Positions 47,109-58,785 of a stretch of DNA of 64,000 nucleotides are shown here, one piece after another. The DNA is taken from contig JBHGNT010000020.1 of assembly GCA_043228905.1 (NCBI GenBank), forward strand, positions 15,128,001-15,192,000, in the 5' to 3' direction. This stretch comes from Azolla caroliniana. Lineage: Eukaryota; Polypodiophyta. Below the pieces are notes generated by a model. That model was not told the origin of the DNA. It ran no database searches and worked only from the letters and a program-made list of their open reading frames with translations. The position numbers and the translations under genes were made by a program. Numbering within the stretch: the first letter of the stretch is position 1; every line of letters begins with the position of its first letter.

Positions 47109-47872
47109 GCTTGTATAAATAACAATGTACCATCTCCTTAGCTTGAATGTCACACTATCATTTCTATCGTTAGAGTTACTTGTGTTAACTTAGTTGATAA
47201 AAGATAAGGATGAAAATTTAAAACACATCACGGATCAAAATCAGTCTCTTTGTGCCACTTCATTTTCTTGTTTGTTGGTGTGGATCATTATGAACCATTA
47301 TTTTTGTACTTCGATTTCCTTGTTCGTCAGACAACCCTCTCTTGTGATAATAACACCCCATGGTAACGATAGTTCCTATCCATGTAAGAATTGAATGACA
47401 AACTTTAGGTCAAAATAATATTTCCCTAGTGCTTATCATATCATAGTAGAAAACAGGATTGGAGTAGGAAAATGCCTAAGGCATACACAAGTACAAAGAG
47501 AAGGTACTAGCTACTATGAGGAAACCAAATAAAAAATGGAAGAGGTAGAATCTTGACCTAGGACAAACCTAGTGGGAATTGTAGTAGCCAAGTTGACTAC
47601 AATTTTGAATAACCAAATGAAGGACCAACATTCCCCAAGGAGGCGGGGTAACCAAAATGAAGGGGTCAAGGAGAAAGGATCAGACTTTCGAAGTTACACG
47701 CTTGTTCCCCCTAAGGATTACTAGGTAATAATAGAGTAATTAGTACTCAACACAGAAGACTATTTTCAGCAATCTCATGTGCTACCACGAGCGTGGGAAG
47801 ATGTAGTGAACAAGTTACTCATTTGAAAATATACGAGTGACTAGAAGACACATATATACACACAAATAGATG
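47109..47872. other. Intergenic, no gene seen
   Basis: AT-rich 3' flank of RLK-C. No matching flanking block is recognisable beyond the first ~60 bases (CATCTC-like stretch), and no coding domain is present. Confidence 0.5.
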
Positions 47873-48300
47873 TGTTGCGGAATCGTCAAAATATTATGAA
47901 AATATTTTCAAATAATATCTAGAAAAAGAAGACAAAAAACAAAATTTAACAAGGTTTGAACAATTAAGCCTACATCCTCCAAAGCAATTGTTCTATTAAA
48001 AGTGGGAGAAAAGAATACAAGATTGGGATTAGACCCAAACCACCTCCCCAAATCCCAATTTCCGATGGGATAAAGGAATTGCCCAAAAAATCAACAAGTC
48101 TCCACCTTGGCATGGCAATCTCATTGAAATAGAAGTAGAAATTTTTAGTTGCCATTTTATTCATTGAAATAGAAGTAGACATAGATGCATATGTAGAAGC
48201 ATCTACATTAGCATTATCAACACTATTACCATTTGCATCTGTTTTCACATCTGAAATTGAGTGATAATTTCTATGACCATTAACTTTCTTCATTCACTCT
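47873..48300 (-). mobile_element. Copia 3' end with LTR, reverse orientation
   Basis: On the minus strand, polypurine GGTGGAGACTTG near 48095-48110 leads into an LTR that runs from TTGTTGATTTTTTGGG (about 48093) to CGATTCCGCAACA (47873). It shares GGAGGA(T/C)GTAGGCTTAATTG and other tracts with the copia III LTR, so it is a related family. About 190 bases of internal sequence precede it; no coding domain survives. Confidence 0.7.
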
Positions 48301-49400
48301 TCACAATATCACTTGCATTTCATTTTTCTACATCCTGTTCTCTTATGTCCAATATATGGGCCCTAATCGACGAGGGCCACCAACATAGACATGATTGCAA
48401 TATTTTCATTTCCTCAAATGTGTTCCTCTAGCACTCTTTTCTTGAACAGTACATTTTCCCAATCTAAGCCCTTTTGTCTACTGATAAGTTCCTAACTTGA
48501 TGTAAATATCAAAATCTATTTATTGTAATTACTACATACTACATACTACATACTATGATCTAAAGATGAAACTTTAAACCTATTATTAACCCTAAAATAC
48601 TAAGAGAGGAGAGGAGAGGAGCTTGGCATCACATTGATGTGCTAAAATTGAAGGCAAGAGAAGTTGTGTAGTGTGCTCTATGTAGAACATTGAAGGCTAG
48701 ATGGGAAAGGAGAGGAACTTGATGTCGTGTTGTTGAGCAAAAACTGATGGCGGGAGAAGATGTGCACTTGTTTAAGAACATTCGTCCCTCTATGATAAAA
48801 AAGAAAAGTGAACAAGTCTAAAAATAATACATACAAATGTTTGGATAATATAGGCATTCATTTGCAAACATATGAAAACGAATGTTTGGGCAGACGAATG
48901 TGTATATTACGTACTATGGTCCCAACCCAAAGGTGGTGTCCTATTTGGGACAGGGACTGGGAATGGTTCCCGTCTTGGGTCCCAACTCATATTCTGGTAG
49001 TGCACTTGTTGGCCATGCATGGCTATTTTCCAACTTGGATTTCCTGTCCTTATGCTTGTCCCAACTTCGATCGAGACTCTCCTACGGTCCATCTCAACTC
49101 ATTTTGGGACCATTTCTTGGTTGGAACTGTTTAAGAGCACCATATAATTGGAGACTTCATGTAAATTATGAACCTTCCACCAATCAATAGTGATTGAGGA
49201 CACAAAATCTTGCCTGTGTCCCTCAGATTATGGGCAAAATCATGGCATTGACAAATCTTACGAGAGTTAAGGAAATTTCCTTGGTGTAAATCTAAAAGTG
49301 GGTTATTATGGCAGAAACTTACTCTTTCACTTTAGGGTTTCATTGATGACCCATTTCATTGTGTTGTTGTCACTCATATAGGTTCCCCAAATCTATCGAA
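48301..49400. other. Intergenic, no gene seen
   Basis: Open frames at 48808-49190 overlap on both strands, lack recognisable motifs and are not called. Short direct repeats (TACATACTACATACTA at about 48532-48555, GAGGAGAGGAG at 48606) are present. Confidence 0.5.
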
Positions 49401-51043
49401 TAATTCTCCCCTAACACACCTACGCAGGTGGTACCAAGGCTCCGAATTCAACCAGAGCGTCTCCTCCACAATGAATTGATTAATACCTTTATTCTTAAAG
49501 TATTAGGTACAGAACAATTTGACACACTTCCCATATCGAGAGTTGAACTTTGAGCATGAGGATTTGTTACAATAATGCAACGTTGATGTTATCATCCAAA
49601 TGCACAATACTTGCTTTAGTTCTGTGTTGGGATGGTTCCCCCTTTAGCATTAACCTTCTTATCAAAAATATTTTTTTCATGTAGTAGGCTAGGCTAGTCT
49701 TTGCCTGTGGGAATCCTATTCTTCAACTTGGTCAAAGCCTACACAAGCCTTACTAGCTTGATGTTGTGGTTCTTCTTGTTGAGAGGGCTCCATATACTCT
49801 TAAAGTACCCTTGATATTTCTTCTCTAGGGTTTGGGTAGGATGCCAAATGCAATATAACAAATCCTTGCTCTTGTTTTTCAGTAGGTCTCACATCATTTT
49901 CTTTGGTTCCTAATATCCAATTTGTTATTGAGGTGGTTTGTCATGGAACCTTGATGGTTTTGGACTTGATTTTTATTTTCATTTGATCATAGTTTGAGTT
50001 CCTTTCTTACTATGCTTACCACCACAGTACAATGGGACATTAGCACTATGCCCCATTTGCTTAAAATGCATCTCAAAGAGACGCTTAAAGTGTGTGTCAC
50101 TATGTAATGCGTGTAAATTTTATGTGAAATTTCAATGCTAGAATGTGTCACTAAATGACACATACAATAAGGTGTTGCGGAACGACATGGTGGGATGTGT
50201 TGTCATGAAATTACTTGTGTTCGTGTGAAATGTGAGTGGCACCATAGGGACATGAATGAGAGAGTATGTGATTGTGCTTGAGCTTCCACATTCAATCCTT
50301 GGAACATCTTTTATTCCTTGTGTTTGCTTGTATGTGTGTCAGGAAGTGAGAGAGAGTGATGGGGTAAGTTTTTGATTATGTTTATATATATATGTATTTG
50401 GATCTTTGTAAGTATGTGTGTGTGTGAATGTGGTCATGTTCAACTGTAAGTAAGTAGAATGTATGTAGATATCGATGTTTATTAATGTAAATCTATATTT
50501 ATAATATCCTAATGTGAATAGGTATGTTTATGTTTACATTTAAATAAGTATATATGTTTAGGTGGGTTCAATTGAATGTATGTTTAGGTGGGTCCAATTG
50601 AATGAACATAAGAAAGGGAGTGTGTGAGGATCAATATGGTGAAGTCAGGTTTGAAATTGAGTCTATGTATAATATACATGGGTTTAGGTCATTCTAGAGA
50701 AGAAGGGTATTTAGGGAACTTAAAACTCTATGTCGTCATGTGGATTTTCTTCTTTAGTCTTAGTCTAGGTTTGTTCAAAAGGCTAAAAGGGGAAACTAAA
50801 ACATATTGATTGTGGTCATACATGATAAATCTTGATGACCCTTGGAGTGCCATAAATTTTCATTAATCCCCTTTATTATCTGAATGAAAAAACTCAAGGA
50901 ATAAAAACCATAGTTTGATGTTCAAATGATGTCAATGAAAATAGTACATTCTCGAAATGATTGGTAACTTCTATATTACATTGTGCATCAATTTAAATAT
51001 ATTGCGAACACAACATAGATGAGATATTGGTATTTATTCTTGA
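49401..51043 (-). repeat. RLK 3' flanking block, copy 4 (inverted)
   Basis: Reads, on the minus strand, directly downstream of RLK-D. It matches block copy 2 (14759-15700) proximally and copy 3 (22012-22860, 27825-28160) distally, in the same order. It is the longest uninterrupted version and so shows the original extent of the duplicated unit, at least 1.6 kb of 3' flank. Confidence 0.82.
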
Positions 51044-54000
51044 TCATCTTGCATTCACGTCAATCAAAGGGAAACATTCTCTTGTAGTCGTAGGTGAGAT
51101 TATATTAGGACTCATCTCTAACCTCAAGGCTTCAGCAAGCTCATAGCAAACTTTATCCATTGTTGGTCGTTTTCTGCCTTCATATTGAGCACACGCCATG
51201 GCAATCTCTACCACTTTCCATATAGATGAGACATTGGAGTTGCCTCCAATTTGGTAGTCTACAATCTCCTCAATTGCTTCTTTTTCATAATAAGGTCTTG
51301 CCTTCAAAAGTATAAATTATATATTTTTAGGAAAAGTAAGATTGACTTAAATTTTGGCATATCACTTGATAATATTGATATCAAAGTTGATCATTTATAG
51401 CCATTCTACAATGTGAATTGTGTTGTTTGCACGTCCCCCATCCCTTACCAAAGGAGGTTTGCCACATAGAGATTCAAATAAAACTACTCCAAAGTTGTAT
51501 ATATCAACCTTTTCCGACAATATTAATGTAAACGCAAGCCTAGAAATGATATCATTGAGTAAACATGGTAAACAAACGTCAAATAATTTCAAAGGTAAGC
51601 ATTGGTACTTTATAGTGTGCTATTGCATTCAAGACAAAAATTATTTCTTCAAAAATATTTCTTTGTTTTACATATATTAAGATTATAATACATACTCTGG
51701 ATCCACGTATCCCCTACTACCCACTAGCTTTGTTGTAACTTGAATGCCTCCCTCACTAGAATTTAACCTTGATATCCCGAAATCCGACATTTTCCCTTCC
51801 AAATTTTCTGTAATTAGAATGTTGCTACTCTTGACATCCATGTGAATGATTTTGGGGTTACAACTCTCATGTGAATGATTTTCTGGATTCTCACCATGAC
51901 GATCAGCTTCACTTATGCGGGTCGCAATGGCTTGATTTACATGATATGGAGAAGGATTTTCTGTATTCTGAGCAGCTAATTCATTGCTGGAAGTAGGAAT
52001 TTCATGTGTTTTTCTTTTTCTGCACATTATACACAGAATGACTATAGAAATCACGACACAAAGAAAGACTATACCGACAACCACTCACATTTGTCCAGTT
52101 GCTTGAAGAATGGACAAATCCAAGAATCTCGATAACAAATAAAAAGGAACACTTTGCCCCTCACAGATATGTCAATTTGGGCAATCTCGCAAGTGAATCA
52201 GAGATGCCTCCACTCAACTTCTTATAGCTCAGGTTCCTGCAGACAAACCCGTCGTAAAACAATAAGGATAAATTTACCTTGGATATCATTGGTCCTTGCA
52301 CTCACAATATAAAGGGTTAGAGAGGAGTACATGTTTATTGTTGTCATCATTATTGCTAAATGAGCTCTAAGTTACCATCAATTTCAACTAGTACATGAAC
52401 GAGAACATAAATGGGCAAATGGAGCGGTCACTTACAAGGTTTCGAGATTCTTCAAGTTGCTCAGATTGAGCAGGATAGGCCCTTCAAATGCGTTACCATC
52501 CAGAGAGATGTATCAAAATGGGTAAGTATTGCGTGGGCTAATATCTTTGAGTAATGATTTCTCACTTCATCATGAATGAACTTCCATAAGAAAACCAGCG
52601 ATTTAATCCTTGACATAGTTTGCAACAAGAATCTTAAAAGGATGCAACCTTACATTTGCACAGCTTGATCAAGATTGTTGATGCTGCTTGGTATACTTCC
52701 CACTAGGTTCCAGTTAGACAAAGATCTATTATTTAGAGGCATATCATATACGAATCATTGATTGAAATTTCCACATAGTTTGCCAAAATTGACGAGAAAT
52801 AGGAAGATAAATATTAAGATAAACATTCAATATTCAATGTATATCAACCCACATAGAAATTACTTGAGTAGGGAGAACGCCTTTGTCAGTACAATTGAGC
52901 CATGGATATTTGTATTCCGCAGGCAAACATGGGTCCCCCGTGAATCTACTCAAGTTCTTGGATAGTGCAGTAGTTATACCTTGAACCCCCAGGACTTTTA
53001 ACAATTACAACACTATTTGTATGTGTTTCCGATGAAAAACGATGTTTTTGTTTTTGTTAGAATCGTTTTAATGCTGGAAAGATTATTAGTATTATCGTAC
53101 TTAAATATTCTAGTTTTATGAAAATAATGTATAACCCTTTCTATGAAATGATGCACGTTAACTTCCAAGAAACTATAAGTTACAAACAAAATGTAACAAA
53201 ACTATCATTTTTATCTCTCTTCTATCTTGTTTAATCCTCACACTTTATGGTACACATTCAGTAAAGGACACAATAGTTCCAAAGTATTGATCAAAACAGA
53301 ATAGTAGCTTACTGTCCAAGGAGGAGGAGGTGGCGGGGACCATGGGATTGTCGAAGAGTTGGAGGATCTCAGCTGCCGCAATGAAAGGGGGATAGATGGA
53401 GGACGGTGTGGATGTCGCGTTGATGAGGATGTAGTCAGAGTAGGGTCCCAGAGGCTTGGGACTGTAAATCTCATAGGCAGTATAGAGATACACCTTGTTA
53501 TAGACGTCAAGGTCTTGGTAAAATGAATTCCTGTTGATCCATATCTTGAACACTCGGAGTCCCGAGGCATTGACACGCAAGTCAACCTCGGCGAAGTACA
53601 ATGCCACATAATACTGGTAAGAGATGCCAGCTAGATTTGCTGGATTTGCTGGAAGCCACATAGCTCGTTTGGACCACGGAAATGGGTGGGGAATCATCAA
53701 GCCCCGCCACGATCACAGCCTGACTTGTTTGGATGATAGGCTCCGTCATATCTGTCACCCACAATCTGTCTAGGGAATCATCCGGATACCTAATAGCTGC
53801 TCAATGCTCAAGTAAGTAAAAGCTCAATACACACAATGTCCACTAAGTGAAAAACTTAATATACTGCATGCAAACATGGGTCACTATGTACATCTCCTCT
53901 GTCTGCAGGGAGGTTTGTGGCAGCTTAATGGTGATCTGTGCTCCTATGTATGGGTCTACCACCACTCTGAAGCTTATGATGCCTGGCACATGCGTGCAAT

Positions 54001-54278
54001 ACGTGGTGTTCGCCGATGTGCCGTACCAGAATGTGGCTCGAACTAGGTCGTACACATCGCCCATTGCAGGCAATGTGTATCAAAACTTGGTCTAATTCAG
54101 GGTCAATTTACTAGCAAGACGGAAGTAGTGCAGTGTCTGATACTTTGCACCGCCGCTAGTGTCTCCGACTGGAGGTGTTATATCTGACGTAAAAGAGCAG
54201 ATGTTGATGTCCGGCCAAATTGTGGTGTCTTGTGCCCATTTAATGCCTAAGGCATCAGTGTAATTTGTGTTTTGGGAT
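51044..54278 (-). pseudogene. RLK-D: inverted malectin-like LRR kinase pseudogene
   Basis: Minus-strand exons by homology: exon 2 fragment about 53860-54278, exon 3 53313-53789, exon 4 52853-52994, exon 5 52654-52725, exon 6 52436-52507, exon 7 52165-52236, exon 9 remnant joined to exon 13 (51696-52084), exon 14 51401-51539, exon 15 51044-51301. Lesions: stops in exon 2 (TAG near 54093, TGA near 54083), deletion of the exon 2 end and intron 2, a frameshift in exon 3 near 53640, exon 6 acceptor AG changed to AT, exon 8 and half of exon 9 deleted, kinase exons 10-12 deleted, exon 14 donor GT changed to [10 protein letters not shown] and SDFGISR remain. Exon 1 is lost beyond copia IV. Confidence 0.9.
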
Positions 54279-54506
54279 TGTGGAAAATATTAAGCAAAAA
54301 TTAATATATTAATATATATTAATAGTTAGTACTTCTAAGTTCTTATGAATAGGAAGGAAACCATAAGTGTATTGGTGGTGGTCTATATAAAGTCACCACA
54401 AACGTTGTAACTATTCAGGGCATTTTTCTATAATAAAACATTTTTGTGTTCTCTCTCTCTCTCCTTTTTGTTTCTCTTTCTTCTCTCTTTCTCTTCTTTC
54501 CCAACA
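54279..54506 (+). repeat. 5' LTR of copia IV
   Basis: 228 bases with TG...CA ends, TATATAAAG box at about 54394 and a CT-rich leader before the primer-binding site. Confidence 0.82.
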
Positions 54507-54689
54507 TGGTATCAAAGCCAAACGACCTAATAGCCTTATAGCTTATGCGTTTCTAAAATTACAAAACACGTGCCCTTACCATAATTTAACTTTCATGCCC
54601 ATACAAAAATAATTATATTCAGTGTCCAAGATCGTCAAATAACGAACAACAATTTTGTTTTTTCCGTGCGCTGATCTGGACAAGCCTCT

Positions 54690-57600
54690 GCAATAATGGC
54701 ACAATCTATGTCGTCGTTGCAACTCAACATGCGAAAAATTATCGGACACAAATTATCGAATTTGGAAGGCAATATTAGAATTACTTTTTAAGTATAATAA
54801 AGTATGGGACATAATTTCAGGATCGTCGACAAAACCTGAGAAAGGCGACGAACTTGAAGAATTTGAAGAAAAGGACTTGAGTGCAAGAATGGAAATTCTA
54901 ATGCACTCAAGTGATGGCACTAGAGAAACATTGCGGAAAATGGAGACGGCTCAAGAAATGTGGAAGCACTTACAAACTATCTACGAACCAAAAAATGACA
55001 CCCAACAAGCGCATACACTCCAAGCGCTTGTTAATTACAAAATGATTGACGAACAACCGGTTGGTGAATTTCTATTAATATGGCAAAAGAAATTAGATGA
55101 TGTGTTAACTTCAGGATTAGAAATCCATGATAAATTACAAAAGATTCTCCTTCTTGGTGCTCTTCCTCACTCCTGGTCCACTTTCAAAACCACCCAAAAA
55201 TCTATAAACTGTCCAACGCTAATTGATCTTCTTGCAAACATTATGAGAAAACAATGCGTTCACAAAGGTCTTCAAATTCAACTCCAAGTGTGGCCATGGT
55301 AGCATACAAGAACAAAAGGTTCACCCGAAAGCTCGAAACCGTGGATAAAGAAAGATCAAAACACAAAACAAGGAGGCGTGCGGTTCAACAATACCTATTG
55401 TAAAATATGCAAACATACAAATCATGCAACCAAAGATTGTCACGCAAAGTCAAATTTCAAGAGTTATCAACCATGGAAGCGTGTACAAGCCCATCTTGTT
55501 GAAGAAGAGATGGATGATGAAAAAGTCTTAGGAGATGGATATTAAAATGGTACAAGTATGGCAACGTCCTTCAAGCATTCATTGCCAAATCACTTTCCGC
55601 GACGATTCCAAACCCAAGTAATGTAAATGACATATGGTATCTCGACACTCGTGCTACTAACCACTTAACTAATAGAAAAGTTTGGTTATGTAACTATAAG
55701 GATGTTGAACCTCCTATCATTGTAAGATTTGGAAATAATGGGACTAAACAAGCTATTGGCAAGGGTGATATTACTTTTGAAGTCACAGGAGGGAGACATT
55801 TCACAATCAATGAAGTTCTCTATGTCCCGAGCATCACCAAACATTTACTATCGGTTAGTCAAGCAACGACAAATGGTACTATCATTGAATTTCATCCTAA
55901 CCATGCTATTATTAAACATAAATCCTCAAATGGAGAACTTATTAGAACATGTTGTAACGAGAAGGAAGTTTATATCCCATAAAATGTATTCCTACATCTC
56001 TTATTTTAGAAGCACATCATACTACCCCAATACAATCCTCCATATCATTAACCAATCTTCATTCTCCTTCTTCTCTTTGGCACTTTCGTCTAGGTCATAT
56101 ACATTTCAATGCTCTAAAAACACTACAATGTAATAATCTAGTCCATGGTTTGCCAAAAGAACCTTTCAAGCCCATCTCTTTGTGTGAAAATTGTATCCTT
56201 GGGAAAATGCCCCAACAACCATTCCCAAAGCATAGATCTAGAGCCACTACCCCTCTTGCATTAGTACATAGTGATCTATGTGGACCTTTCCCAACCCCTT
56301 CTCTTAGTGGAGCCAAATATTTCATTAGCTTTATAGATGACTTTAGTCGATTTACAATCTTGGATTTTCTCAAGTACAAAAGTCAAGCTTATCAAGCATT
56401 CAAAGAATACAAGGCTCGAATCTAAGTGCAAACATCATCAAAGATTAAAAGTCTTCAAACTTATGGTGGTGGTGAGTATATGTCTCATGAATTTCAATGT
56501 TTATATCAAAATGAAGGCATACATCATAGAATATCAACACCACACACACCTACCCACTTACAACCATCTTCCTCAACCATTTCTAATATTAATAGCTCTC
56601 ATATTGAAGGAGCCAACATTAGCTCATCCTCTACTTCCACTATTTGTGTTGCTCTTCCACCTATTCACAAGGCAAAGATCAATCCTACTCAACCAAGTAA
56701 TTCTTCTTCTCATCTTCCCTCATTCCAATCTCTAGATGATTCTCTTCCTCATACTCCTTTAAATACACATTGTTTAACTCCCTCAAATAATACAAATAAG
56801 GTTATCTTCTCTACTCCCTCTCCTAATCATTCATTCCAAGCGTCATCACCAACTTCTCCACCAAACTCTCCACCTCGAAAGTATAGATCTCTAAGTAGTA
56901 TTTATGAACAACTTGATCAAATGGAAGCACATTTCGTGGACTTGGACCATGAAGCTTATATACAAGAAGAAGATATTCCAACCCTTAGTGATGACACAAA
57001 TCTATCGGCCAAAGATGCACTTTCCAGATCAGATTCTATCAAATGGAGAAAGGTTATGGAAGAAGAAATGAAGGCTTTACTTAAAAATGGTACGTGAACC
57101 CTCGTTGAGCCTCTAAAAGATCGACAAATAATTGGTTCTAAATGGGTCTTACGCATAAAGCGAGATAGTAATGGCAATCCAATTCGCTTCAAGACTCGTG
57201 TAGTTGCTCAAGGATTTTCTCAAGTACCAGGTATTGATTTTCAAGATACATTTAGTCCAACGCTAAAAATATATGGTTTTCGAATGCTCGTTGCTCTTGC
57301 CGTGCAACATGATCTAGAATTGCATCACTTGGATGTACAAACGGCTTTTCTTCATGGAGATTTAGATGAAGAACTTTATCTACAACAACCACAATTTTTG
57401 GAAGATCCAAGTCATTCGACACATGTTTGTCGTCTTCGTAAATCTATTTACGGTCTTAAGCAATCTCCACGCATATGGTATCACAAACTACACTCTTTTC
57501 TTATAAAAGTTGGATATCATCGTCTAAACAATGACCCAAATATCTAAGTTAGAAAAGCCAAATCCAATTTTGTTATCATAGGTGTTTATGTTGATGATTT

Positions 57601-57796
57601 GCCCTTGATCTCTAACTCTAAATCTTATTTAACTATTGCAAAGAAGGAACTTGCATATGTTTTTCCTATTACCGATTTAGGCCCTATGACCCATTTTCTA
57701 GGCATCAAAGTAACTCAAAATAGAACAAATCATACTATAACACGTTCGCGTTCACAAGTGGAAGGATTGCGCATTCCACTTGTAGAATCTTCTTAA
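54690..57796 (+). pseudogene. Copia IV gag-pol remnants
   Basis: Gag (54877-55302 frame: MEILMHSSDGT, ALVNYKMIDEQPVGEF) then a knuckle-like CKICKHTNHATKDC. Protease reads LDTRATNHLT where DSGAT is usual. Integrase keeps LWHFRLGH, CENCILGKM, SDLCGPFPTP and FIDDFSRF, but TYGGGEY has lost the catalytic Asp and the core then jumps to a Ser/Pro-rich linker. RT keeps VVAQGFSQVPGIDFQDTFSP, HHLDVQTAFLHGDLDEELYL, YGLKQSP and VYVDDLPLI. Stops are at 56424, 57097, 57545 and 57794. Confidence 0.85.
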
Positions 57797-57850
57797 AACG
57801 AAGCAAATACACCCTCTCTACAAAAATTGGATGCACTAGTATCACATGTT

Positions 57851-58109
57851 CCTCAACTTGATGAGAATTTGCAAATATAAAAATACATGATAGGTCTACG
57901 AGTGGAGATCATTAGAAATCATGCAAGTTTGGACATGTTGATAAGTTAATGTAGGCATAATAAAGTTCAACAATGGCTCAATATGTCACTATTGTGCGAT
58001 AAGGGAAACACTAACTTAAAGACTTATATTAATTAGGTAAGTTTTACAAAAATATGAGGTGTACTTGTATCCATACTAATAAAATGAGTTATAATTTATA
58101 CTTTGACCC
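57851..58109. other. Intergenic, no gene seen
   Basis: AT-rich; no motif recognised. Confidence 0.5.
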
Positions 58110-58391
58110 ATACGTACATGTATATAATTGTGGAAAATGTAGGATAATGCACATTAGGATAAGTGATTGGAATAACTAACTTATTAAAGTATTCAATACT
58201 TGTATTTAAAGTTGATCTAATCTATTCCTTAGTTTGTTCATATGGGATCAAACCATATGTATATAATTGTGGACAATGTCAAGCAGTGAACTTTAGGATA
58301 ATGTCGTGGAAATAACAAACCTATTAAGGCTTTCATACTTGTATTTAAAATTGATCTACTCTATTGCTTAGGTGATTCACACAGGATCAAA
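58110..58391. repeat. Diverged ~140-bp tandem duplication
   Basis: Units from about 58110 and about 58249 both carry ATGTATATAATTGTGGA(A/C)AATGT, then TTAGGATAA, CATACTTGTATTTAAA-like and GATCTA(A/C)TCTATT, ending at GGGATCAAA or AGGATCAAA. Confidence 0.75.
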
Positions 58392-58785
58392 CTTCGAACG
58401 ATAACGCAAGTGGAACCATTATCAACACACTACACAATCTAAGCAGCAATGGAATAGAAACATAATAGTTTTAACAATAGAAGACAAAGATCCATAATAA
58501 CAACATGGACAGTCATGACAACAATTGTAGGGCCATGTTCTGTTAAGGTTAGCTTGGACCAAAATCAACCTCAATTTAAACTAATTCATGTTTCTCCATA
58601 AATTTGGTAGTCAGCTATGCACGTGGTGAAACCAATGTCATAAATCTACTAACCAAGTATATAAAAATAAAATTGAAACATACAGAAGATTATAAAGAAT
58701 AGAATCCACTAGGTAAAACCCAAATTTTGTATTAATAATGTGAAATCCAAACAAATCGTCAGTGTCATTTTTTTCATAGAGTCTA
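58392..58785. other. Downstream region of the ParB-methyltransferase gene
   Basis: No gene recognised. It follows the stop codon of the minus-strand gene and would include its 3' untranslated region. Confidence 0.4.

Larger units (their letters stand above)
54279..57850 (+). mobile_element. Copia IV: 3'-truncated LTR retrotransposon
   Basis: 5' LTR 54279-54506 (TGTGGAAAATATT to CCCAACA) is followed directly by TGGTATCAAAGCC, a primer-binding site. Gag, protease, partial integrase and RT follow. RNase H and the 3' LTR are not found. It interrupts RLK-D within exon 2. Confidence 0.85.

Noticed and set aside
48808-49190. Open frames of about 100 residues
   Set aside because: Overlapping frames on both strands, no motifs, no homologous partner in the window.
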